From COE1 sp965114465 (GTDB taxonomy: Bacteria > Bacillota > Clostridia > Lachnospirales > Lachnospiraceae): a stretch of 14,035 bases of DNA. Location: assembly GCA_965114465.1 (NCBI GenBank), contig CBCOYO010000092.1:1-14035 (forward strand). The letters are read 5' to 3'. The notes beneath the pieces were generated by a model. That model ran no database searches. It saw only the letters and a list, made by a program, of their open reading frames with translations, and was not told where the DNA came from. The translations under genes and the position numbers were made by a program. Below, piece after piece: positions 1-6,194 of this stretch (position 1 is the first letter of the stretch; every line of letters starts with the position of its first letter).

Positions 1-478
1 TATGAGCACGATCCATGCTTACACAGGCGATCAGATGATTCTTGACGGCCCTCAGAGAAAAGGCGATTTAAGAAGATCTCGTGCAGGCGCTGTAAATATC
101 GTTCCAAACAGCACAGGTGCTGCAAAGGCTATCGGCTTAGTTATTCCTGAGTTAAACGGCAAGTTAATCGGTTCTGCACAGCGTGTACCGACCCCGACAG
201 GCTCTACAACAATCCTTGTAGCAACTGTTGAGAAGTCTGTAACAAAGGAAGAAATCAATGCAGCTATGAAAGCAGCAGCAACAGAGTCTTTCGGATACAA
301 CGAGGATGAGATCGTATCTTCTGATATCGTAGGAAGCACATATGGTTCTATCTTTGATGCTACACAGACAATGGTTGGCGCTGACAACTTAGTACAGGTT
401 GTTTCTTGGTATGACAATGAGAACAGCTACACATCTCAGATGGTTAGAACAATTAAGTATTTCTCAGAGTTAGCATAA
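1..478 (+). CDS. gapA: Glyceraldehyde-3-phosphate dehydrogenase, C-terminal part (5' end outside window)
   Basis: This is the C-terminal half (158 residues) of a type I phosphorylating GAPDH, the cytosolic enzyme that converts glyceraldehyde 3-phosphate, NAD and phosphate to 1,3-bisphosphoglycerate. The reading frame is open from the first full codon, and the Met there is internal, because the NAD-binding Rossmann half and the catalytic Cys (about residue 150 in the family) lie upstream of the window. Visible landmarks are the catalytic His in TIHAYTGDQ, the run NIVPNSTGAAKAIGLVIPEL, the phosphate-binding Arg in GSAQRVPTP, and the C-terminal SWYDNENSY nicotinamide-pocket motif. The gene stops with TAA. 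It is followed by pgk and tpiA in the usual glycolytic order. A terminator-like hairpin and a repeat separate it from pgk, so gapA may be made partly as its own transcript. Confidence 0.96.
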   Translation, partial: MSTIHAYTGDQMILDGPQRKGDLRRSRAGAVNIVPNSTGAAKAIGLVIPELNGKLIGSAQRVPTPTGSTTILVATVEKSVTKEEINAAMKAAATESFGYNEDEIVSSDIVGSTYGSIFDATQTMVGADNLVQVVSWYDNENSYTSQMVRTIKYFSELA

Positions 479-517
479 TTTATAGGAATTGTCCTCGGAC
501 AGTGATAAAGACCTATC

Positions 518-546
518 AAAGGTCCGGTCTTATGGGCCGGGCCTTT
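518..546 (+). terminator. Hairpin downstream of gapA, possible factor-independent terminator
   Basis: A 10-bp GC-rich stem (aaaggtccgg at 518-527 with ccgggccttt at 537-546, one G-T pair) closes a 9-base loop. The following tract (cgttatg) is only weakly T-rich, so termination is probably partial. That would leave room for read-through into pgk. Confidence 0.6.
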
Positions 547-554
547 CGTTATGT

Positions 555-636
555 ACAGACTCGTGCAGATGAAATATGCCGCTAAGGCGGCGCATGGGTC
601 ACACGGCAAGTAGTGGAGAAAGACATTCCCCTACTC
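555..636 (+). repeat. Structured dispersed repeat R1, copy a
   Basis: This roughly 80-base GC-rich element recurs at 13865-13944, and a diverged member lies at 6142-6194. Predicted fold: an outer 9-bp stem (gactcgtgc at 557-565 with gcatgggtc at 592-600) and an unpaired 5'-side bulge of about 11 bases. Inside is a hairpin gccgc-taag-gcggc (578-591). A second stem-loop then runs from agtag near 609 to ctact at 631-635. Between the two full copies the 63 bases starting at 551 differ at 12 positions with no indel. Most changes in the outer stem keep pairing. Both full copies start about 9 bases after a terminator stem. It could be a processed RNA, a terminator accessory or a mobile palindrome. 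The function is unknown. Confidence 0.72.
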
Positions 637-692
637 GATTGCACATAGGTGCGCAAAGAAAATAGGAAAGTATAGGAAAGGAAAATATAGAA

Positions 693-1916
693 ATGGGATT
701 AAATAAGAAAACAGTTGATGATATTAATGTAAGCGGGAAAAGAGTGCTTGTACGCTGTGATTTTAATGTACCTTTAAAAAACGGCGAGATTACAGATGAA
801 ACACGTATTGTTGCAGCGCTTCCTACCATTCAGAAGTTAATAAAGGACGGCGGCAAGGTTATTCTTTGCTCACATCTTGGAAAAGTAAAGGAAGGCCCGA
901 ACGAGAAAGAATCTTTAGCACCCGTTGCAAAAAGACTTTCTGAGAAGCTTGGCAAAGAGGTAAATTTTGTTTCGGATTACAATGTAACTGGCGAGGCAGC
1001 TACAGCAGCAGTTGCAGCGATGAAAGAAGGAGATGTTGTATTATTGCAGAATACACGTTTCCGCGGTAAAGAAGAAACAAAGAATGGGGATGAATTTAGT
1101 AAGGAATTAGCTGATTTAGCAGATGTATATGTATGTGATGCATTTGGTTCTTCTCATAGAGCACACGCTTCTGTTGCAGGTGTTACAAAGTTTATTTCAG
1201 AAAAAGGCGGCGAAAATGCAGTTGGATACTTAATGCAGAAAGAGATCGAGTTCCTTGGCAATGCAGTAGAGAACCCTGTTCGTCCTTTTGTTGCAATTCT
1301 TGGCGGTGCAAAAGTAGCAGACAAGTTAAATGTTATCAATAACCTGCTTGAGAAATGTGATACCTTGATTATCGGCGGCGGTATGGCATTTACTTTCTTA
1401 AAGGCAAAGGGATATGAGATCGGTAATTCTTTAGTAGATGACGAAAAGATCGATTACTGCAAAGAGATGATGGAAAAAGCAGAGAAGCTTGGCAAGAAAC
1501 TCTTACTTCCGATCGACACTACAATTGCAGATGGATTCCCCAATCCGATTGACGCAGAAATCGCAGTAGAAATCGTAGATGCAGATAAGATTCCGGCAGG
1601 CAAGGAAGGTCTTGATATCGGTGAGAAGACAGCAGCGCTTTTCGCAGATGCAGTAAAATCAGCTAAGACTGTTGTATGGAATGGGCCTATGGGCGTATTT
1701 GAGAATCCTACACTTGCAAAAGGAACGATTGCAGTAGCAAAAGCATTGGCAGAAACAGACGCAACCACAATTATCGGCGGCGGCGATAGTGCAGCAGCAG
1801 TAAACCAATTAGGCTTTGCAGATAAGATGAGCCATATTTCTACAGGCGGCGGCGCTTCCCTTGAATTCTTAGAGGGCAAAGAGCTTCCAGGCGTTATGGC
1901 AGCAGACGATAAATAA
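693..1916 (+). CDS. pgk: Phosphoglycerate kinase
   Basis: This cytosolic enzyme transfers phosphate from 1,3-bisphosphoglycerate to ADP, making ATP and 3-phosphoglycerate. At 407 residues it is slightly longer than the usual 390-400. It carries the N-domain substrate signature RVLVRCDFNVPL (residues 17-28), SHLG (about 60-63), and LLQNTRFRGKEE where the family usually has LLENVRF. The C-domain nucleotide-binding elements are also present: GGAKVADK, VVWNGPMGVFE, GGGDSAAA and the C-terminal STGGGASLEFLEG. The ATG at 693 follows the SD-like run aggaaagga by about 10 bases and gives a family-typical N-terminus. The purine-rich motif taggaaaggaaaa recurs upstream of tpiA. The gene lies between gapA and tpiA, with a 118-base gap to tpiA that contains a structured leader. 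Confidence 0.98.
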   Translation: MGLNKKTVDDINVSGKRVLVRCDFNVPLKNGEITDETRIVAALPTIQKLIKDGGKVILCSHLGKVKEGPNEKESLAPVAKRLSEKLGKEVNFVSDYNVTGEAATAAVAAMKEGDVVLLQNTRFRGKEETKNGDEFSKELADLADVYVCDAFGSSHRAHASVAGVTKFISEKGGENAVGYLMQKEIEFLGNAVENPVRPFVAILGGAKVADKLNVINNLLEKCDTLIIGGGMAFTFLKAKGYEIGNSLVDDEKIDYCKEMMEKAEKLGKKLLLPIDTTIADGFPNPIDAEIAVEIVDADKIPAGKEGLDIGEKTAALFADAVKSAKTVVWNGPMGVFENPTLAKGTIAVAKALAETDATTIIGGGDSAAAVNQLGFADKMSHISTGGGASLEFLEGKELPGVMAADDK

Positions 1917-1961
1917 AGAATAAAATTAAGCAAAGGCAAAATAAAAATCTAGGAAAGGAAA

Positions 1962-2024
1962 AGCTAATTAGATGGAAAATGTAAAGTCCATCTGGCATAT
2001 ACATTTTTGTATATGTTATTAGTT
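1962..2024 (+). promoter_or_regulatory. Predicted three-way-junction leader between SD and tpiA start
   Basis: Three helices fit with almost no unpaired junction bases. The outer stem is agctaat (1962-1968) with attagtt (2018-2024). Hairpin 1 is agatgga/tccatct (1970-1976 with 1987-1993). Hairpin 2 is catatac/gtatatg (1996-2002 with 2009-2015). A good SD-like run, aggaaagga (1951-1959), lies upstream of the fold, while the bases directly before the tpiA ATG (aaaaataaat) contain no SD. If folded, the element brings the SD to about 12 bases from the tpiA start. If unfolded, the SD serves the leader ORF at 1972. The fold was read by eye; no energy was computed. Confidence 0.55.
1972..2022 (+). 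CDS. Putative 16-codon leader ORF upstream of tpiA
   Basis: ATG at 1972 opens a short frame, MENVKSIWHIHFCICY, ending at TAG (2020-2022), 12 bases before the tpiA ATG. It sits 12 bases after the SD-like run at 1951-1959, close to the 10-base spacing used by pgk with nearly the same SD sequence. The tpiA gene itself has no visible SD, so translation of tpiA could be coupled to this leader. The peptide resembles nothing I recognise and lacks a strong run of one amino acid of the kind seen in classical attenuators. It may be an accident of sequence inserted between SD and gene. Confidence 0.35.
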   Translation: MENVKSIWHIHFCICY

Positions 2025-2034
2025 AAAAATAAAT

Positions 2035-2784
2035 ATGGCAAGAAAGAAGATTATTGCTGGCAACTGGAAAATGAATATGACACCAAGCCAAGCAGTGAAA
2101 TTGGTTGAGGAATTAAAGCCGTTAGTGCAGAATAATGATGTAGATGTTGTTTATTGTGTACCAGCAATTGATATTGTACCAGTAGTAGAAGCTGTGAAGG
2201 GAACTAATGTAAAGGTTGGCGCTGAGAATATGTACTATGAGGAGAAAGGCGCATATACAGGCGAGATTTCTCCGGAAATGCTTGTTGATGCAGGTGTAGA
2301 GTATGTAATTATCGGACATTCTGAAAGACGTGATTACTTTAAAGAGTGTGATTGCACATTAAATAAAAAAGTAAAGAAAGCATTTGAGCACAATCTTACC
2401 CCGATTCTTTGCTGCGGTGAGTCTTTAGAGCAGAGAGAAATGGGTGTTACAATGGATTGGATTCGTTTCCAGATTAAATCTGATTTAACAGGTGTTACCG
2501 CAGAGCAAGTACAGAAACTGGTTATTGCATATGAACCTATCTGGGCTATCGGTACAGGCAAGACGGCAACGACAGAGCAGGCTGAGGAAGTCTGCAAGGG
2601 AATCCGTGAGTGCATTGCAGAGATGTATGACGCTGCAACTGCAGAAGCAGTACGCATTCAGTACGGCGGTTCTGTAAATGCAGGAAATGCAGCAGAATTG
2701 TTTGCACAGCCGGATATTGACGGCGGCTTAGTCGGCGGCGCATCCTTAAAGGCAGATTTTGGAAAGATTGTTTGCTATCAATAG
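2035..2784 (+). CDS. tpiA: Triosephosphate isomerase
   Basis: This cytosolic TIM-barrel enzyme interconverts dihydroxyacetone phosphate and glyceraldehyde 3-phosphate. Its 249 residues are normal for the family. Catalytic residues are visible: Asn10 and Lys12 in AGNWKMN, His95 in IIGHSERR, and Glu167 in AYEPIWAIGTGKTAT, whose tail is the flexible loop 6. The phosphate-binding motifs IQYGGSV and GGLVGGASL follow. The MARKKIIAGNWKMN start is family-typical, so the ATG at 2035 is secure. No SD lies at the usual distance from it. The nearest one is 75 bases upstream, beyond a leader ORF and a predicted three-way junction. The gene ends with TAG and is followed by a clear terminator. Confidence 0.98.
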   Translation: MARKKIIAGNWKMNMTPSQAVKLVEELKPLVQNNDVDVVYCVPAIDIVPVVEAVKGTNVKVGAENMYYEEKGAYTGEISPEMLVDAGVEYVIIGHSERRDYFKECDCTLNKKVKKAFEHNLTPILCCGESLEQREMGVTMDWIRFQIKSDLTGVTAEQVQKLVIAYEPIWAIGTGKTATTEQAEEVCKGIRECIAEMYDAATAEAVRIQYGGSVNAGNAAELFAQPDIDGGLVGGASLKADFGKIVCYQ

Positions 2785-2809
2785 AAATAGAATAAAATTT
2801 CGCTAATTA

Positions 2810-2850
2810 AAAAGAAGGGGTTTTCGGCAATTGCTGGAGGCCCTTCTTTT
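2810..2850 (+). terminator. Factor-independent terminator after tpiA
   Basis: A 10-bp stem (aaaagaaggg at 2810-2819 with cccttctttt at 2841-2850) closes a 21-base loop that contains the small palindrome gcaattgc. The right arm ends in four T and is followed by acgctttct. It closes the glycolytic gene set. Confidence 0.8.
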
Positions 2851-2895
2851 ACGCTTTCTATTCAATTTCCTTGATTTGATAAAGGGAAAAAGTTC

Positions 2896-2927
2896 TTGAC
2901 ATATAACATTTGTTAGCATATACTAAC
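2896..2927 (+). promoter_or_regulatory. feoAB promoter with overlapping inverted-repeat operator
   Basis: TTGACA (2896-2901), a 17-base spacer and TATACT (2919-2924) make a near-consensus sigma-A promoter. The inverted repeat GTTAG-CATATA-CTAAC (2912-2927) covers the -10 box. A second, overlapping one, TAAC-ATTT-GTTA (2904-2915), lies in the spacer. The TTAG...CTAA half-sites recall operators of DtxR-family iron regulators. Repression by an iron-loaded repressor is therefore a reasonable inference for a ferrous-iron transporter gene, but which regulator binds is not shown by the sequence. Confidence 0.75.
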
Positions 2928-2973
2928 GGTAGAAATATAAAGCACTTATGCTGCATAATTGGGGGGAATTACA

Positions 2974-5361
2974 ATGACACTGAAGGACTTAGAAATCGGG
3001 CAGTCAGCAGTTGTAGAAAAGGTTGGCGGGACAGGTTTTCTGCGGCAGCATCTGCTGGATATGGGGGTAATACCGGGCGTTGAGGTAACGGTAGTAAAAT
3101 ATGCACCTATGGGCGATCCTATAGAGTTGCGAATCCGTGGCTATGAATTAACACTGCGGCTTGCGGATGCACAGCAAATAGAAGTGACAGGAGTAACAGA
3201 AACAACGCCGTTAAGTATACAGGAAACCGATGCAGCACCGGTTACTGTGCATGGGAAAAGAAAATTAACTGGTGCAGGAAAGAAAAAAGAACATCCTGGG
3301 CTTGGAGAGGGCGGACGTTACCATGTTAAGGCAGAGGAAAATCCGCTGCCAAAAGACACTTGCCTGACATTTGCCTTAGCAGGCAATCAAAACTGCGGAA
3401 AAACGACATTATTTAATCAATTAACAGGTTCTAATCAACACGTCGGCAATTTTCCAGGTGTTACAGTAGACCGTAAGAGTGGCACGATTAAGGGAAATGC
3501 CAATACATTGGTTACGGATTTGCCAGGAATTTATTCGCTTTCTCCATACAGCAGTGAGGAAATTGTTTCACGTAAGTTTATTTTAGAAGAAAAACCGACG
3601 GGTATTATTAATATTGTAGATGCAACAAATATTGAACGAAATTTATATTTAACCATGCAGTTAATGGAGTTGGATGTGCCAATGGTATTGGCGCTGAATA
3701 TGATGGACGAGGTGCGGGGAAATGGTGGATCGATTCGTATTAACGAAATGGAGGATATTTTGGGCATTCCAGTAATTCCGATTTCTGCTGCGAAAAATGA
3801 AGGTATTGATGAGTTGGTAAGTCATGCTTTGCATATAGCGCAGTATCAGGAAAAGCCAGGAAGAAAGGATTTTTGCAGTCAAGACGATCACGATGGAGCA
3901 GTACATAGATGCCTGCATGGAATTATTCATTTAATAGAAGACCATGCAGTGCGGGCTGGACTTCCAGTGCGTTTTGCTGCAACAAAGCTGGTGGAGGGTG
4001 ATACAGGAATACTGGAAGCATTGGATTTGTCGCAGAACGAACAGGAAATGCTAGATCATATTATATATCAGATGGAGGAAGAACGGGGGCTGGATCGCGC
4101 GGCAGCAATTGCAGAAATGCGGTTTACTTTTATTCAAAACTTGGTAGAGGAAACCGTGATTAAACCCAAAGAAAGCAAGGAACGAGAAGCAAGCCGCAAA
4201 ATTGACCAATTTTTAACAGGAAAATATACAGCAGTTCCGGCGTTTGTGGGGATTATGGCTCTGGTATTTTGGCTGACATTTAATGTAATCGGTGCATGGA
4301 TGCAAGGCGTGCTGGAAGCAGGGATTACATGGCTTACAGAGCAAACAGACATTCTTATGACCACATGGAATGTTAATGAAGTTCTGCATTCGCTGGTGAT
4401 TGATGGTATTTTTAATGGTGTTGGAAGCGTATTAAGCTTTTTACCGATTATTGTAACACTGTTTTTCTTTTTATCACTGTTGGAAGATACTGGTTATATG
4501 GCAAGAGTTGCCTTTGTTATGGATAAACTGTTGCGGAAAATTGGTCTATCGGGAAGAAGTATTGTTCCTATGCTGATTGGTTTTGGCTGTACTGTGCCTG
4601 GCGTTATGGCAAGCAGAACGCTTCCCTCCGAGCGTGATCGCAAAATGACGATTTTATTGACACCATTTATGAGTTGTACTGCGAAACTGCCAATTTATGG
4701 CTTCTTTACAGCAGCATTTTTTCCAGAATACGGCGGGGCTGTTATGGTGGCACTGTATTTTGGTGGAATTGCAGTAGGAATCTTGGTAGCGTTGCTTTTA
4801 AAAAGCAGTATGTTTCAAGGCGAAGCAGTGCCTTTTGTAATGGAATTGCCAAATTATCGTATGCCCGGTGTAAAAAATGTTGCACAGCTTTTATGGGAAA
4901 AAGCAAAAGATTTCTTACAGAGAGCATTTACTGTAATTTTTATTGCAACCATTATTATATGGTTTTTGCAGACCTTTGACCTGCGTCTAAATGTGGTAGT
5001 AGACTCGCAGAATAGTATTCTTGCAGTAGTTGCCGGAACGATTGCACCGCTGTTTGCTCCATTAGGTTTTGGTGATTGGCGGATTTCAACAGCACTTATT
5101 GCGGGATTTATGGCGAAGGAAAGTGTTGTTTCAACGTTGTCCATATTGTTTGGCAGCACGCAGAATCTGCAGGCAGTTTTAACACCGCTGGCAGCAGCAG
5201 CGCTTTTGGTTTTTTGTCTGCTCTATACCCCCTGCGTAGCAGCAATCGCATCAATTAAGCGTGAACTCGGCGGTAAATGGGCAGCAGGAGTCGTTATCGG
5301 TCAATGCATAATTGCGTGGATATTTGCATTTCTTGTGCGGCTGGCTGGGATGGTGTTATAA
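2974..5361 (+). CDS. feoB: FeoA-FeoB fusion, ferrous iron transporter
   Basis: This 795-residue protein joins a FeoA domain (residues about 1-75, SH3-like beta fold) to FeoB, the membrane Fe(II) permease with a cytosolic G-protein domain. A charged, poorly conserved-looking linker spans about 76-128. G motifs are visible: G1 GNQNCGKTT (137-145), G2 around FPGVTVDRKSG, G3 DLPG (182-185), G4 NMMD (242-245) and G5 SAAK (271-274). The membrane part carries family motifs: GFGCTVPGVMASRT (commonly GCNVPA), MSCTAKLPIYG, GFMAKESV, and YTPCVAAIASIKRE near the C-terminus, with several long hydrophobic segments. The ATG at 2974 is preferred because ggggggaa (2961-2968) precedes it at normal SD distance. 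An in-frame TTG at 2959 overlaps that SD. The gene is monocistronic as far as the window shows, with its own promoter and candidate iron-responsive operator. Confidence 0.96.
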   Translation: MTLKDLEIGQSAVVEKVGGTGFLRQHLLDMGVIPGVEVTVVKYAPMGDPIELRIRGYELTLRLADAQQIEVTGVTETTPLSIQETDAAPVTVHGKRKLTGAGKKKEHPGLGEGGRYHVKAEENPLPKDTCLTFALAGNQNCGKTTLFNQLTGSNQHVGNFPGVTVDRKSGTIKGNANTLVTDLPGIYSLSPYSSEEIVSRKFILEEKPTGIINIVDATNIERNLYLTMQLMELDVPMVLALNMMDEVRGNGGSIRINEMEDILGIPVIPISAAKNEGIDELVSHALHIAQYQEKPGRKDFCSQDDHDGAVHRCLHGIIHLIEDHAVRAGLPVRFAATKLVEGDTGILEALDLSQNEQEMLDHIIYQMEEERGLDRAAAIAEMRFTFIQNLVEETVIKPKESKEREASRKIDQFLTGKYTAVPAFVGIMALVFWLTFNVIGAWMQGVLEAGITWLTEQTDILMTTWNVNEVLHSLVIDGIFNGVGSVLSFLPIIVTLFFFLSLLEDTGYMARVAFVMDKLLRKIGLSGRSIVPMLIGFGCTVPGVMASRTLPSERDRKMTILLTPFMSCTAKLPIYGFFTAAFFPEYGGAVMVALYFGGIAVGILVALLLKSSMFQGEAVPFVMELPNYRMPGVKNVAQLLWEKAKDFLQRAFTVIFIATIIIWFLQTFDLRLNVVVDSQNSILAVVAGTIAPLFAPLGFGDWRISTALIAGFMAKESVVSTLSILFGSTQNLQAVLTPLAAAALLVFCLLYTPCVAAIASIKRELGGKWAAGVVIGQCIIAWIFAFLVRLAGMVL

Positions 5362-5369
5362 CAAAAAAA

Positions 5370-5432
5370 GTTACAATTCACACTAACGCCAGATTTTGCA
5401 ACAATTTACGAACGTTCGGTGTGAATTGCAAC
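5370..5432. repeat. 63-bp palindromic repeat R2, copy a
   Basis: The termini gttacaattcacac (5370-5383) and gtgtgaattgcaac (5419-5432) are inverted repeats with one mismatch, giving a long hairpin that starts 9 bases after the feoB stop. A copy of exactly the same length lies at 13965-14027. The first 15 bases are identical and gccag is shared at the same offset, while the middle has diverged. It may serve as a transcript end for feoB. No coding capacity is seen. Confidence 0.75.
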
Positions 5433-5449
5433 AATTGATGCACACAAAA

Positions 5450-5488
5450 CGCTAAAGTAAAAAAGCGAAAGCTTTTAGCATTTTGGCG
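5450..5488. other. Two-tier hairpin in the feoB downstream spacer
   Basis: An outer stem, cgctaaagt (5450-5458) with attttggcg (5480-5488), encloses a 6-bp stem aaaagc/gctttt (5461-5466 with 5471-5476) capped by a GAAA tetraloop. There is no T-tract after it, so it is not a classical terminator. The rest of 5489-5566 shows nothing I recognise. Confidence 0.4.
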
Positions 5489-5566
5489 CATAATTCCCAC
5501 TACTTTGGCGTGGATGTGAAAAGTAACACAGAAAAAATACTTTTGTGAAAGAATCCAAGTCTGTGA

Positions 5567-5595
5567 TTGCAATATCCGAAGGTTGTGTGTATAAT
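5567..5595 (+). promoter_or_regulatory. Sigma-A promoter for the 91-residue gene
   Basis: TTGCAA (5567-5572), a 17-base spacer and a perfect TATAAT (5590-5595) are present. The expected start of transcription, about 7 bases downstream, falls inside repeat R3 copy A, which begins at 5596. R3 would then be the 5' leader of the gene at 5747. Confidence 0.65.
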
Positions 5596-5699
5596 TATAT
5601 TCACGAACGATTAGACTTTTTTTTCCGCACAGCACGTATTGTCCGCTTATACAATATGGGCTGTGCAGAAAATGGAAAATCTTAACGGTCGTTAATATA
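5596..5699. mobile_element. MITE-like element R3, copy A (no transposase)
   Basis: This element of about 104 bp is closely similar, in reverse complement, to 12845-12943. Ends are imperfect inverted repeats: TATATTCACGAACGATTAGA on the left, with cttaacggtcgttaatata on the right. The interior pairs further (gcacagc with gctgtgc, tattgt with acaata), so the whole element can fold as one long hairpin. Both copies are bounded by TATA-like ends, which fits insertion at TA but does not prove it. No ORF is present, so any mobility would depend on a transposase elsewhere. It directly abuts a promoter and precedes the gene at 5747. Confidence 0.7.
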
Positions 5700-5746
5700 A
5701 GAACATAGGGTAAATGAATCGTGGAGTATATTGGAGGGAAAATATA

Positions 5747-6022
5747 ATGGATATTCAATTGAAGGATGCCGATAAAATAACAATGACACACACCGGATTA
5801 ATCCCTGGGAAAAAGGGGAAAGTAATTCATGTAAGTTTTGAACGCAATACCGATGGGCGTAAGGATTATGCTGAAATTGTACTGCCTAATCGCAGTGTAG
5901 TACGATCCGAGGGCTTTGAGGAGGGAGAACTTGCACAGCTTCAATTGTATTTAAAAGGGAAGGAAAAAGATATTGTAAAAACTGCAAAGCAGATTGATCA
6001 TGATTTGATTTTTAAATTATAA
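5747..6022 (+). CDS. Hypothetical protein, 91 residues
   Basis: I do not recognise this family. The ATG at 5747 is preferred over an in-frame ATG at 5714 because the strong SD ttggaggg (5731-5738) lies 8 bases before it. The product is soluble-looking and charged, with no signal peptide or membrane segment. Its first part (about residues 1-55) alternates polar and hydrophobic residues in a beta-like way, with GLIPGKKGKVIHVSF. The last part (about 60-88) looks helical: EEGELAQLQLYLKGKEKDI. It has its own promoter at 5567-5595 and a leader of about 145 bases formed largely by repeat R3. R4 starts 13 bases after its TAA stop. Coding is supported by SD, promoter and codon use like its neighbours. 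The function is unknown. Confidence 0.75.
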   Translation: MDIQLKDADKITMTHTGLIPGKKGKVIHVSFERNTDGRKDYAEIVLPNRSVVRSEGFEEGELAQLQLYLKGKEKDIVKTAKQIDHDLIFKL

Positions 6023-6034
6023 AAATAATTTGTA

Positions 6035-6138
6035 TATGGGGGTGTCGCATTAAACTTTGATTATACAAGATATGGTGTAAAACGCATGACAGTATTAGAT
6101 TATTTTGTATACCATTTCCATAATGCGACAGCCCCATA
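6035..6138. mobile_element. 104-bp terminal-inverted-repeat element R4 (MITE-like)
   Basis: The ends tatgggggtgtcgcatta (6035-6052) and taatgcgacagccccata (6121-6138) are inverted repeats matching at 17 of 18 positions. A second internal pairing (atggtgtaaaa with ttttgtataccat, one small bulge) makes the element strongly foldable. There is no ORF. The G-rich terminus is of the kind seen at insertion-sequence ends, so R4 may be a non-autonomous derivative of an IS, but I cannot name the family. It begins 13 bases after the stop of the 91-residue gene and could also act as its transcript end. Confidence 0.65.
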
Positions 6139-6141
6139 ATT

Positions 6142-6194
6142 GACAACCGCATAAGGAATTTAGCCGCTTTGCGGCATGCGGTCGGCGCAAGTAA
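6142..6194 (+). repeat. Diverged R1-type structured repeat, copy c
   Basis: The outer stem is accgcat/atgcggt (6146-6152 with 6176-6182), with a 10-base 5'-side bulge (6153-6162) and an inner hairpin gccgc-ttt-gcggc (6163-6175). This matches the architecture of copies a and b. Sequence also aligns: gca...gaat...gccgct before the loop, and gcggc...atg.ggtc..ggc..caagta after it. It lacks the second stem-loop. It lies between a TTGACA (6140-6145) and a TATAAT (6201-6206), in the spacer before the radical SAM gene. The perfect palindrome gtaaatttac (6191-6200) overlaps its end. Confidence 0.5.

Noticed and set aside
1454..1939. 161-codon minus-strand ORF under pgk
   Set aside because: It is the antisense shadow of a strongly conserved pgk sequence, with no SD or recognisable product.
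5450..5488. Classical feoB terminator at the GAAA-tetraloop hairpin
   Set aside because: There is no T-tract after the stem; it is listed only as a structure.
5378..5791. 137-codon minus-strand ORF across the repeat island
   Set aside because: It runs through R2, R3 and the start of the 91-residue gene, lacks an SD and has an implausible composition.
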